This document shows positions 1 through 6,820 of a stretch of DNA of 26,397 nucleotides, piece by piece. The notes beneath the pieces are model-generated. The model searched no databases. It saw only the letters and a program-made list of their open reading frames with translations, and was not told the origin of the DNA. Both the position numbers and the translations under genes were made by a program. How positions within the stretch are numbered: position 1 is the stretch's first letter; each line of letters begins with the position of its first letter. The stretch is from Anaerolineales bacterium UBA6128. Lineage in GTDB: Bacteria > Chloroflexota > Anaerolineae > UBA1429. The stretch lies in NCBI GenBank assembly GCA_002423325.1, contig DIVQ01000020.1:1888-28284 (forward strand), written 5' to 3'.

Positions 1-998
1 ACCTGGGCCGCCCCAAGGGCAAGGTTAACGAGTCCATGCGCATGGCGCCGGTAGCCGCGCGCCTAAGCGAACTGCTCGGGCAGGCCGTCAAGACCGTGCC
101 CGACTGCATCGGCCCCGAGGTAACTAAGGCTGCCGCCGGACTCAAGGCTGGCGAGGCATTGTTGCTCGAAAACCTGCGCTTCTACCCTCAGGAAGAGGGC
201 AACGACCCGGAGTTCGCCAAGCAGCTCGCCGCCCTGGCCGACGTTTATGTCAATGACGCCTTTGGCACGGCACACCGCGCGCACGCCTCCACTGCCGGCG
301 TGGCCGCCTACCTTCCCGCCGTGGCTGGCCTCCTGATGGAGAAAGAGATCGAGTTCCTGGGCGAAAAGCTGCGCAACCCCTATCGACCCTACATCGCCAT
401 CCTCGGTGGCGCCAAGATCTCGGACAAGATTGGCGTGATCGAGAACCTGCTGCACAAGGCGGACGCGGTGCTGATTGGCGGAGGCATGGCGAACACCTTC
501 CTCAAGGCGCAGGGCTACAACATGGGCGAGTCGCTGGTTGAGGAGAGCGCCCTGCAGACGGCCGCCGAGCTTTTGGCGCGCGCCGGTCGCCACATCATCC
601 TGCCGGTGGACCTCGTCATTGCCGACGCTTTCTCAGAGCAGGCCCAGACGCGCATCGTGCCTGTGGACCAGGTGCCTGCCAAGTGGCGCGCGCTCGACAT
701 TGGTCCGCTCTCCATCGGCCGTTTGCAGGAAAAGATCCGCTTTGCGGCTACCATCGTCTGGAACGGGCCAATGGGCGTCTTTGAGATGGCCCCGTTCGCT
801 GAGGGCACCTTTGCCGTGGCCCGTGCGATGGCCGAGTCCAAGCACCTCACGATTGTCGGCGGCGGCGATTCGGCGGCAGCCGTAGCCCAGGCCGGCGTGG
901 CCGACAAGATCAAGCACATCTCCACTGGCGGCGGCGCGTCGCTCGAGTTCCTGGAAGGCAAGGAACTGCCAGGCATCGCTGTGCTGGCGGACAAATAG
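1..998 (+). CDS. pgk: Phosphoglycerate kinase, 3' part (5' end outside window)
   Basis: Glycolytic enzyme that transfers phosphate between 1,3-bisphosphoglycerate and ADP in the cytoplasm. The frame is open from base 3, where it reads LGRPKGKVNESMRMAPVA, the family's N-terminal substrate-binding segment; the true start therefore lies upstream and the ATG at 36 is internal. Family motifs follow in order: LLENLRFYPQEE, NDAFGTAHRAHAST, LGGAKISDKIGVIENLL, GGGMANTFLKAQG, IVWNGPMGVFE and the nucleotide-binding GGGDSAAAVAQ. Roughly the first 55-60 residues are missing. The stop is 22 bp before the pfk start on the same strand, so the two are probably co-transcribed. Identification is secure. Confidence 0.97.
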   Translation, partial: LGRPKGKVNESMRMAPVAARLSELLGQAVKTVPDCIGPEVTKAAAGLKAGEALLLENLRFYPQEEGNDPEFAKQLAALADVYVNDAFGTAHRAHASTAGVAAYLPAVAGLLMEKEIEFLGEKLRNPYRPYIAILGGAKISDKIGVIENLLHKADAVLIGGGMANTFLKAQGYNMGESLVEESALQTAAELLARAGRHIILPVDLVIADAFSEQAQTRIVPVDQVPAKWRALDIGPLSIGRLQEKIRFAATIVWNGPMGVFEMAPFAEGTFAVARAMAESKHLTIVGGGDSAAAVAQAGVADKIKHISTGGGASLEFLEGKELPGIAVLADK

Positions 999-1020
999 CG
1001 CACAACACACAGGAGCGACC

Positions 1021-2004
1021 GTGAGCAGTCGGATCAGACGTCTCGGAGTGCTGACCAGTGGGGGCGACAGCCCCGGCTACAATCCCTGCGTGCGCGCGGT
1101 CGTACGGGCCGCCCTGCACCAGGGATGGGAGGCGTGGGGCGTCAAGCGGGGCTATGCAGGGCTGCTGCGCGGCGAGATTGTGCAGCTCAACAGCCGCTCG
1201 GTCAGCGGCATCATTGCCAACGGCGGCACGTTCCTGGGTGCCTCGCGCAGCGCACACTTCGACTCGCCTCAGGGCATGCGCGAGGCCCTGCGTAACCTCA
1301 ACGAGATCGGCATCGACGCGCTGATCGTGATCGGCGGCGATGGCAGCCTGCGCGGGGCGCTGGCGCTGGAAGAAGCCGGCATCCCCACCGTCGGCATCCC
1401 CGGCACTATCGAGAACGACGTCCCGGGCACCGACATGGCCATCGGCGTCGATACCGCACTCAACACGGCGCTCGACGCGATGGACCGCATCCGAGACACC
1501 GCCACTTCACACCAGCAGGTGTTCATGATCGAGATGATGGGCGCCCGCTCGGGATACCTGGCCCTGGTCGCCGGCATCGCTGGCGGTGCAGAGATGGCCT
1601 GTATCCCCGATGTGCCCTTTACCCTGGAGCAGGTCGAGCGCGAAGTCGCGGCTGCCTATGTGCGAGGCAAAAAGCACTGCATCATCACGGTGGCCGAAGG
1701 CGCCGAGCCGCACGCCGCCGAGATCGCCGCGTACCTCGAAGCGCACGCCGAACAGACCGGTTTTGGGGTGCGACTGAGCACGCTCGGGCACATTCAGCGC
1801 GGTGGATCGCCCATGGCCTACGACCGCATTCTGGCCACGCGCTTTGGGGCTGCGGCCGTCGAGCATCTCAGCCAGGGGCACCACGGCCTGATGGTCGGCA
1901 TCATCGACGGACAACTCTGCACCACACCTCTCAGCGAGGTGACGACCAGCCTGCGCGCCATCGACGTGGAGCAACTCGGCTTTGCCGGCATCCTGGCGCG
2001 CTGA
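1021..2004 (+). CDS. pfkA: 6-phosphofructokinase-like protein (PfkA family)
   Basis: Predicted to phosphorylate fructose 6-phosphate in glycolysis; 327 residues, the usual bacterial PfkA length. The GTG start is chosen because AGGAG lies just upstream and translation then opens with the N-terminal nucleotide loop (LTSGGDSPGYN, residues 11-21). GGDGS at 105-109 has Gly where PPi-dependent enzymes have Asp, which points to ATP. The sugar-binding GHIQRGGSP and YDRILA are present, as is the GGTFLGASR segment. Three positions that are catalytic or ligand-binding in E. coli PfkA differ by my alignment: the Asp of PGTIDND is Glu (GTIEND, E131), the Arg of SHQR is Gln (SHQQ), and the Arg of MGR is Ala (MGAR). 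The family is sure, but activity and exact substrate are less so. It follows pgk by 22 bp. Confidence 0.9.
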   Translation: MSSRIRRLGVLTSGGDSPGYNPCVRAVVRAALHQGWEAWGVKRGYAGLLRGEIVQLNSRSVSGIIANGGTFLGASRSAHFDSPQGMREALRNLNEIGIDALIVIGGDGSLRGALALEEAGIPTVGIPGTIENDVPGTDMAIGVDTALNTALDAMDRIRDTATSHQQVFMIEMMGARSGYLALVAGIAGGAEMACIPDVPFTLEQVEREVAAAYVRGKKHCIITVAEGAEPHAAEIAAYLEAHAEQTGFGVRLSTLGHIQRGGSPMAYDRILATRFGAAAVEHLSQGHHGLMVGIIDGQLCTTPLSEVTTSLRAIDVEQLGFAGILAR

Positions 2005-2031
2005 CACCCTCTGCGACAAACCAATACACGC

Positions 2032-2062
2032 AAAAAGGGGCGAACGGACTGTTCGCCCCTTT
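2032..2062. terminator. Bidirectional intrinsic terminator between pfk and gpmA
   Basis: A perfect 9-bp stem (GGGGCGAAC at 2037-2045, GTTCGCCCC at 2051-2059) has a 5-nt loop. AAAAA precedes it and TTT follows it, so the A and T tracts extend the stem and serve both directions. It lies between the convergent stops of pfk (+) and gpmA (-), which fits a shared terminator. Confidence 0.85.
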
Positions 2063-2109
2063 ACTGTGCACAGATTGGCTGCGCGACGGTCGCCCGCGCG
2101 CCCCCGGCA

Positions 2110-2859
2110 CTACTTTTTGCGCTTGGCCTGCGCCGCCACGGCCGCGGCCGCCTTGGCTGCCGCCTCGGGGTCTCCCAGGTAATAGTGCTTGATCGGCTTG
2201 AGATCCGCATCAAGCTCATACACCAGCGGGATGCCCGTGGGGATGTTGAGGCCAACGATCTCTTCATCCGAGATATCGTCCAGGTACTTGACAAGTGCAC
2301 GCAGACTGTTGCCGTGCGCCACCACCAGTACGCGCTTGCCCGCGAGGATCGCGGGCGCGATCGTCTCGTGCCAGTAGGGCAGCATGCGCCGTACCGTGTC
2401 CCTCAGGCACTCTGTGGCCGGAACATCCTCGGGCGCCATGTCGGCGTAGCGCGGGTCGTGACGTGGATGGCGTGGGTCATCGTCTGTCAGCGCTGGCGGT
2501 GGCACATCGTAGCTGCGCCGCCACACCAGCACCTGGTCGTCGCCATGCAACGTGGCGGTCTCTGCCTTGTTCAGGCCCTGCAGGGCGCCATAGTGACGCT
2601 CGTTCAGCCGCCACGACCTGTACACCGGGATCCACATCGCGTCCATCTCTTCCATGATGATCCACAGCGTCTTGATCGCGCGCTTGAGCACCGACGTGTA
2701 GGCCACGTCGAACACATAACCGTCATGCTTGAGCAGATTGCCACCGTCGGTGGCCTCCTGCACGCCCCGCTCCGTCAACCCAACATCGGTCCAGCCTGTA
2801 AAGCGGTTCGACAGGTTCCAGACGCTCTCTCCGTGCCGCACCAACACCAGCTTGTACAT
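2110..2859 (-). CDS. gpmA: 2,3-bisphosphoglycerate-dependent phosphoglycerate mutase
   Basis: Interconverts 3- and 2-phosphoglycerate in the cytoplasm; 249 residues, the classic dPGM length. Motifs are LVRHGESVWNLSNRFTGW near the N-terminus (phospho-histidine H9), LNERHYGALQGLNKAE, and VVAHGNSLRALVKYL with the second active-site His. The ATG at 2859 is chosen over an upstream in-frame ATG because it starts exactly at MYKLVLVRHG and has GGAGTGAG upstream. The last ~20 residues are an Ala/Lys-rich tail (AAAKAAAAVAAQAKRKK) that looks like a low-complexity extension. It has its own promoter at 2908-2936 and stands alone, convergent with pgk-pfk, so glycolytic functions cluster here but in separate transcripts. 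Confidence 0.96.
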   Translation of the reverse strand: MYKLVLVRHGESVWNLSNRFTGWTDVGLTERGVQEATDGGNLLKHDGYVFDVAYTSVLKRAIKTLWIIMEEMDAMWIPVYRSWRLNERHYGALQGLNKAETATLHGDDQVLVWRRSYDVPPPALTDDDPRHPRHDPRYADMAPEDVPATECLRDTVRRMLPYWHETIAPAILAGKRVLVVAHGNSLRALVKYLDDISDEEIVGLNIPTGIPLVYELDADLKPIKHYYLGDPEAAAKAAAAVAAQAKRKK

Positions 2860-2907
2860 CGTCTCACTCCGTTCGTGTAAAGTCCATCCTGACATGCGCT
2901 GCAAGCT

Positions 2908-2936
2908 ATTGTGCCCCGGCCGGCCCGGCCTGTCAA
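2908..2936 (-). promoter_or_regulatory. Predicted sigma70-type promoter of gpmA
   Basis: Read on the minus strand, a perfect TTGACA (2931-2936) is followed by a 17-bp GC-rich spacer and CACAAT (2908-2913, 4 of 6 consensus bases). It lies about 50 bp upstream of the gpmA start, in the gap after the DUF438 gene. Called by eye. Confidence 0.6.
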
Positions 2937-2955
2937 AACCGCCGCCTGCCGACGC

Positions 2956-3690
2956 CTATTCCTCATCCAGCAGGCGTCGCTCGCCCTGCAGGCTGCGCAG
3001 ATGCGTCAGGTCCTGCGTCGTCTCTATGACGCCACGGTACTTGCCGTCCGGCGAACGCACCGCCGCATAGTGGATGTAGACAAAGCGCCCGCCCATCTGG
3101 ATCCAGAATTCGGCCGAGTCGCGTGTGCCCTGACGCAACTCCTCGATCAGCTTGTTGACCACGTGCACGCTGGCCGGCGGATGGCAGTTCTGAACCTTGC
3201 GGCCAATGATCTGTGGCGTGCGCGCAAAGACGCGCTCCGCGCCCTGCGAGTAGTAGCGCACCGTGTCGTTCTCGTCGACGAAAGTAACGTCCACTGGCAG
3301 CCGCGCCAGCAGCAAGTTGACCTGCTCGGCCGTCAACACGCCGGTATCCAGGTTGAGCGCGCCCGTGGGCGCCGCACCGGTGGGCGCCGCGCCCGTGGGC
3401 GCCGCACCGGTGGGCGCCGCGCCCGTGGGCGCCGCACCGGTGGGCGCCCCGTAGGCAGACGCAGGCAGGGCGGCCGCCTCTACGCCCTGCGGCTGCCACT
3501 GGTCGCCCGGCTGCACCAGGCAGTAGCCAAACTCGTCGCTTTGCTGGCGGATGGCCAGCCATTCGGCATCACTCAGCACCTTGAGCGCGGTGGGGAACAG
3601 GATGTGCTCCTGCTTGTAGATCAGTCCTTCGATGGCGGCAGCCAGCGGCTCCAGCGCCGCGCGGATGGCTGCGGCATCGCCCGCGCCCAC
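2956..3690 (-). CDS. DUF438 protein, C-terminal fragment (hemerythrin end + PAS domain)
   Basis: This is the downstream half of a gene broken by a frameshift; the upstream half ends at 3708. The matching frame is open up to 3711, where it reads LKTLHAAVGAGDAAA, continuous with the family after MWG..DDIR in the N-terminal piece. It contains the end of the hemerythrin-like domain (IYKQEHILFPTAL), the QSDEFGYCLVQ segment, an APTGA-repeat linker, and a PAS domain of the DUF438 type (LPVDVTFVDENDTVRYYSQG, RKVQNCHPPASVHVV, DSAEFWIQMGGRFVYIHY, RGVIETTQDLTHLRSLQGER). Members probably sense a small molecule or redox state. The first ATG in this fragment (3690) is internal to the domain and has no convincing ribosome site, so independent translation is doubtful. 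Joined, the two halves would make about 423 residues, a normal length for the family as I know it. Confidence 0.85.
   Translation of the reverse strand: MGAGDAAAIRAALEPLAAAIEGLIYKQEHILFPTALKVLSDAEWLAIRQQSDEFGYCLVQPGDQWQPQGVEAAALPASAYGAPTGAAPTGAAPTGAAPTGAAPTGAAPTGALNLDTGVLTAEQVNLLLARLPVDVTFVDENDTVRYYSQGAERVFARTPQIIGRKVQNCHPPASVHVVNKLIEELRQGTRDSAEFWIQMGGRFVYIHYAAVRSPDGKYRGVIETTQDLTHLRSLQGERRLLDEE
3361..3450. repeat. Three tandem 30-bp repeats in the DUF438 linker
   Basis: Three head-to-tail copies of a 30-bp unit, each made of two 15-bp half-units (GCCCGTGGGCGCCGC and ACCGGTGGGCGCCGC). Copies one and two are identical and copy three differs at one base near its end. On the minus strand they encode an APTGA pentapeptide repeat joining the hemerythrin-like and PAS parts of the DUF438 protein. 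Both the unit (30) and half-unit (15) are multiples of three, so copy-number change would keep the frame. Confidence 0.9.
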
Positions 3691-3707
3691 CGCTGCGTGC
3701 AGCGTCT

Positions 3708-4229
3708 TCAGGTGGGACGGATGTCATCCTGGATGCCCCACATCACCGTCGATGGCCCGCTCACGCCGTGGCGCTCCAGCACGGGGAACAGCAGGTTCTC
3801 CAGGCGGTCGTAGGCGCGCGTGACCTCGCTCAGTTGCCGGGTGTGGGTGCGCGTGCGCGCCAGGGCCTCGGGCGCGGGCAACTGCGCCACTACCTCCTTG
3901 AGCAGCTTGAGCACCTCGGCGGCCGCAAAGTTCTCATACTTCCAAGTGTGCACGGGGTGGCCGGGGGTCATCTCGGGGCTGGTCTGCCCGTCGAGCGACT
4001 CCCGAAAGACCGACACGTGCACGTCGCACAGCGCCTGCACGTCCTCGGCGGGCAAGCCTTCGCTGATCAGTTCCTGCTCGATGCGCGCGATTTCAACCGC
4101 GCTGACGTCACCCACCAGCGTCCGAAAACGGCCTTTGACCTCCTCGACGTCACCCCCACTGTGCAGGTCGAGGATCATGGACTTGACCGCCTGTTTGCGT
4201 TTCTCGCTATTGTTGATATGCTCGCTCAT
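3708..4229 (-). CDS. DUF438 protein, N-terminal fragment (DUF438 + first hemerythrin half), frameshifted
   Basis: Encodes 173 residues. The ATG at 4229 is chosen because AAGGGAG lies upstream and the protein opens SEHINNSEKRKQAVKSMI, the typical DUF438 start; an upstream GTG-type start at 4313 would add a basic/Cys stretch with no family likeness. Visible segments are the DUF438 helices (EEVKGRFRTLVGDV, EQELISEGLPAEDVQALCDVHVSVF), PGHPVHTWKYEN, and LENLLFPVLERHG...VMWGIQDDIRPT, then TGA. Relatives continue past DDIR into the rest of a hemerythrin domain and PAS; that continuation is present in the next frame. The segment before LENLLFP reads AYDRLE, where I recall HY.R.E in relatives, so one iron ligand may be gone. 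The gene has a CRP-type site upstream. Confidence 0.85.
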   Translation of the reverse strand: MSEHINNSEKRKQAVKSMILDLHSGGDVEEVKGRFRTLVGDVSAVEIARIEQELISEGLPAEDVQALCDVHVSVFRESLDGQTSPEMTPGHPVHTWKYENFAAAEVLKLLKEVVAQLPAPEALARTRTHTRQLSEVTRAYDRLENLLFPVLERHGVSGPSTVMWGIQDDIRPT

Positions 4230-4271
4230 GCTGCTCCCTTCAGAAAACCAGTATCTCTGTACTACTATATC

Positions 4272-4277
4272 ATTATA
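4272..4277 (-). promoter_or_regulatory. -10 element of the DUF438 gene promoter
   Basis: The minus strand reads TATAAT exactly, about 43 bp upstream of the ATG at 4229. No good -35 hexamer exists at 17 bp spacing (CATACA, 3 of 6). A CRP-family palindrome sits in that neighbourhood instead, as at an activator-dependent promoter. Confidence 0.6.
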
Positions 4278-4298
4278 GCAGCGTGCGCAGCGGCTGTA

Positions 4299-4314
4299 TG
4301 TGACGACGGTCACA
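4299..4314. promoter_or_regulatory. CRP/FNR-superfamily operator (perfect palindrome)
   Basis: The 16-bp sequence TGTGACGACGGTCACA has perfect TGTGA and TCACA half-sites 6 bp apart, the CRP consensus form, and its inner bases (C...G) extend the symmetry. The centre is 4306.5. With the DUF438 -10 at 4272-4277 and a start near 4265, it is centred at about -41.5, the class II activator position. It lies between the divergently arranged DUF438 gene and the small membrane ORF. CRP, HcpR-type and other family members share this half-site style, so the regulator is not identified. Confidence 0.7.
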
Positions 4315-4351
4315 GTACGCCGCGAACCCTGACCGATCGAAGAGGAACCCC

Positions 4352-4525
4352 ATGCGCGACCCGCGTTGTTGGCGCGAAGTGTTTATCCGTGGCGGCATCA
4401 TGACCATCGTAGCCGCTACGAGCTACTTTTTCCTGAACGCACCAGCCCTGATCTGGCTGCTGCCGGTGGTCATCGGCGCGCTGGTGGTGCTGCGCTGGAC
4501 TCTGCGCCCCCCGGATGAGCCCTAG
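4352..4525 (+). CDS. Small membrane protein, 57 residues, unknown function
   Basis: The ATG is preceded by AGAGGAA about 5 nt upstream. The product begins with a short charged/aromatic stretch (MRDPRCWREVFIRGG), then has two hydrophobic segments: residues ~15-28 (GIMTIVAATSYFFL) and ~31-48 (PALIWLLPVVIGALVVL). It ends in RWTLRPPDEP. The pattern suggests a helical hairpin in the membrane. It is divergent from the DUF438 gene, sharing the 122-bp intergenic region with the CRP-type site, and convergent with the fucosidase gene 26 bp away. I do not recognise a family. The competing antisense frame shows no such organisation. Moderately likely to be real. Confidence 0.55.
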   Translation: MRDPRCWREVFIRGGIMTIVAATSYFFLNAPALIWLLPVVIGALVVLRWTLRPPDEP

Positions 4526-4551
4526 CGGCAGCACTCCAAGAACGGACGGCA

Positions 4552-5820
4552 TCAGGCGGTTGGCTCAGCCTCTCGCTGCTCGAGAATCGGCGTCACGATG
4601 CCCTGCGGGACCCCCGTCGTAAAGTTGGCCAACCCGGCGGCATAGCTGATCGCGCGCGGCTCGCCCTCCACCTCGATCACGATGACCGTGTCGATCGGGT
4701 TAAGCACCTTGGCTGGCAGGTTCTTCAGGAACAGACGGTCGCCGTTCTGCTCAAAGGCCACGTCGTCGCCCGTCTCCAGCATGTGCACCGACTGGACGCG
4801 GTTGGCGAAGCGGCTGAAGGTCGCCTCGCGGCCTGGCCAGCGTTCCGTATGCGCATAGACACTGCTGCCCTTGACCGTGAACGGTCCCCACATCGAGCCC
4901 AGTTCGGGCGCGCGTGTGGTGCCATACACCGAGGCGCCGTTCTTCTCCAGCCACGCCCCCACCTGGCGCAGAATCTTGACAGAGGCCGTGGGCACGGTCC
5001 CGTCGGCCTTGGGGCCGATATTGAGTAAAAAGTTGCCGCCGCGCACGCTGCACTGCACCAGCGTCTTGACCACACGCCAGGGGCTCTTCCAGGCAACATC
5101 TCGTGCGCTATAGCCCCAGTTCTCGTTGAGCGTCATGCACGCCTCCCAGGCGCGGCCCTCGCCCTCGGGCTTGATCTCCTGCTCGGGCGTGCCGAAATCC
5201 TCCGGCGTCTGGCTGCGGTTGTTGATCAGGATGCCCGGCTGCAAGTCGCGCGCCATGGCATTCAACGCCTCAGCGCGCCAGTCCTCGGCCGACCCCGGCC
5301 AACCGCCGTCGTACCACAGGATGTCGATCTTGCCATAGTCGGTGCAGAGTTCGCGCACCTGCGCGTGCACATAGTCCGCCATGGCCTTCCAGCCCTCGGG
5401 GTCCTTGGCCGCGCCGGTAAAGCTGGCGGGATAGCGCCAATCGAGCAGCGAGTAGTACAGGCCGACGGGCATGCCTCCGCGGTGACAGGCCTCTACATAC
5501 TCGCGCACCAGATCGCGCTTGGGGCCGAGTTTGGTGGCCGTGAACTCGGACACTTGGCTATCCCACAACGAAAAGCCATCGTGATGTCGGGTCGTGAGCA
5601 CCATGTATTTCATCCCGGCTGATTTGGCCAGGGCCACCCATTCATCCGGGTCGTAGCGCTTGGCGGTGAACTTGTCCGCGTAGGGCGCGTACTCGTCGTG
5701 CGGGATGTGCTCCTGGTACATCACCCACTCGCCGCGCGCCAGCACCGCATAGACGCCCCAATGGATGAACATCCCGAAGCGTGCCTGCTTCCACCACTGC
5801 AACCGATCGACGCAATCCAT
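4552..5820 (-). CDS. Alpha-L-fucosidase, glycoside hydrolase family GH29
   Basis: Predicted to remove terminal alpha-L-fucose from glycans by a retaining mechanism; 422 residues. The protein starts directly with the GH29 barrel (WWKQARFGMFIHWGVYAV), then TTRHHDGFSLWDS at 76-88, KRDLVREYVEACHRGGMPVGLYYS, and ILWYDGGWPG with the expected nucleophile D171. The C-terminal part (~280-422) looks like the family's beta-sandwich domain. There is no signal peptide, so action on imported oligosaccharides in the cytoplasm is likely. The ATG at 5820 is the only start that gives the full family N-terminus, with AGGGAC just upstream. It is divergent from the ZIP gene and has its own promoter at 5858-5885. 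Family call is secure; substrate linkage cannot be read from sequence. Confidence 0.94.
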   Translation of the reverse strand: MDCVDRLQWWKQARFGMFIHWGVYAVLARGEWVMYQEHIPHDEYAPYADKFTAKRYDPDEWVALAKSAGMKYMVLTTRHHDGFSLWDSQVSEFTATKLGPKRDLVREYVEACHRGGMPVGLYYSLLDWRYPASFTGAAKDPEGWKAMADYVHAQVRELCTDYGKIDILWYDGGWPGSAEDWRAEALNAMARDLQPGILINNRSQTPEDFGTPEQEIKPEGEGRAWEACMTLNENWGYSARDVAWKSPWRVVKTLVQCSVRGGNFLLNIGPKADGTVPTASVKILRQVGAWLEKNGASVYGTTRAPELGSMWGPFTVKGSSVYAHTERWPGREATFSRFANRVQSVHMLETGDDVAFEQNGDRLFLKNLPAKVLNPIDTVIVIEVEGEPRAISYAAGLANFTTGVPQGIVTPILEQREAEPTA

Positions 5821-5857
5821 GTCCCTGCCCCCCCCTTCGTATCACGTCTACCCAGCT

Positions 5858-5885
5858 ATGCTAGCGCGGAACGGGAGGCTGTCAA
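5858..5885 (-). promoter_or_regulatory. Predicted promoter of the alpha-L-fucosidase gene
   Basis: On the minus strand, a perfect TTGACA (5880-5885) is followed by a 16-bp spacer and TAGCAT (5858-5863, 4 of 6). It lies about 40 bp upstream of the start codon. Confidence 0.55.
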
Positions 5886-5910
5886 CCACGCCTCCGCGGC
5901 ACCGCTGGGC

Positions 5911-5938
5911 TTGACGCCTGGGTGCCCGCCTCTACAAT
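5911..5938 (+). promoter_or_regulatory. Predicted promoter of the ZIP transporter gene
   Basis: TTGACG (5911-5916, 5 of 6), a 16-bp spacer and TACAAT (5933-5938, 5 of 6) give a good sigma70-type promoter. The leader to the ATG at 6000 would be about 55 nt. It lies back to back with the fucosidase promoter. I saw no obvious palindromic metal-regulator operator. Confidence 0.65.
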
Positions 5939-5999
5939 ACCACGCAGCGATCGCGACGCGCGCCCGGTTGGGCGTGACCGCGCGTCCACAGGAGGTCTC

Positions 6000-6794
6000 A
6001 TGCTCACCTGGCTTGCCAGCCTGCCCCCCGTGGTTCAGGCGCTGTGCGCCACCCTGTTCACCTGGTTCGTTACCGCGATGGGCGCCCTCCCCGTCTTGTT
6101 CACCAAGACGGTCAGTGACAAGCTGCTCGACACCATGCTCGGCCTGGCCGCCGGCGTGATGATCGCCGCCAGTTTCTGGTCGCTACTGGCGCCCGCCATC
6201 GCGATGTCGAACGGCTCGTGGGCACCCGCGGCCGTCGGCTTTCTGCTGGGAGGCGTGGTGCTGCGCATCATAGACGTGCTGCTGCCGCACCTGCACCCAG
6301 CCGGTGCGGAGGTGGAGGGCCTGCACACCTCCTGGCGCCGCACCACGTTGCTTGTGCTGGCCGTCACGCTGCACAACATCCCCGAAGGCCTGGCCGTAGG
6401 CGTGGCCTTCGGCGCTGCGGCCAGCGGCATTCCCGGCGCCGACCTGGCCGGCGCCATCGCGTTGGCCATCGGCATCGGCCTGCAGAACTTTCCCGAGGGC
6501 ATGGCCGTGGCCATGCCGCTGCGCGGCGAGGGACTGTCGCGCCGCAAAGCCTTCATGTGGGGGCAGTTTTCGGGCATGGTGGAGCCAATCGCCGGCGTCC
6601 TGGGTGCCTGGGCCGTGCTCACGATGCGCTCGCTGCTACCCTACGCGCTGGCCTTTGCGGCGGGCGCCATGATCTTTGTAGTCGTGGAAGAGCTCATCCC
6701 CGAGGCGCAGAGCAAGGGCAACTCGCACCTGGCGACCGCCGGCGCGATGCTCGGCTTTGCAGTCATGATGATCCTGGACGTCGCCCTGGGCTGA
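6000..6794 (+). CDS. ZIP-family divalent metal transporter, GufA-like
   Basis: Inner-membrane importer of Zn(II) or related divalent metals; 264 residues with about eight hydrophobic segments. The start at 6000 is fixed by AGGAGG seven bases upstream and by beginning at the first membrane helix; an upstream ATG would add a charged tail. Metal-pathway motifs are HNIPEGLAVGVAFG (125-138, TM4), QNFPEGMAVAMP (162-173, TM5) and VVEELIPEAQ (228-237). A cytoplasmic loop carries LPHLHP (95-100). QNFPEG in TM5 is the GufA-type variant of the ZIP motif. It is the intact member of three: degenerate copies of its 3' end occur at 9064-9108 and 10810-11012. A glycoside hydrolase gene follows after 26 bp. 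Confidence 0.93.
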   Translation: MLTWLASLPPVVQALCATLFTWFVTAMGALPVLFTKTVSDKLLDTMLGLAAGVMIAASFWSLLAPAIAMSNGSWAPAAVGFLLGGVVLRIIDVLLPHLHPAGAEVEGLHTSWRRTTLLVLAVTLHNIPEGLAVGVAFGAAASGIPGADLAGAIALAIGIGLQNFPEGMAVAMPLRGEGLSRRKAFMWGQFSGMVEPIAGVLGAWAVLTMRSLLPYALAFAAGAMIFVVVEELIPEAQSKGNSHLATAGAMLGFAVMMILDVALG

Positions 6795-6820
6795 TCCAGA
6801 CGTCCCACGGGAGGTGCGGA

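Noticed and set aside
3361..3450. CRISPR-like look of the short repeats
   Set aside because: Units are contiguous without spacers and encode an in-frame pentapeptide repeat.
6218..6820. Upstream extension of the hydrolase frame through the ZIP gene
   Set aside because: It translates the ZIP gene out of frame as Arg/His-rich sequence; the ATG at 6821 has a good ribosome site.
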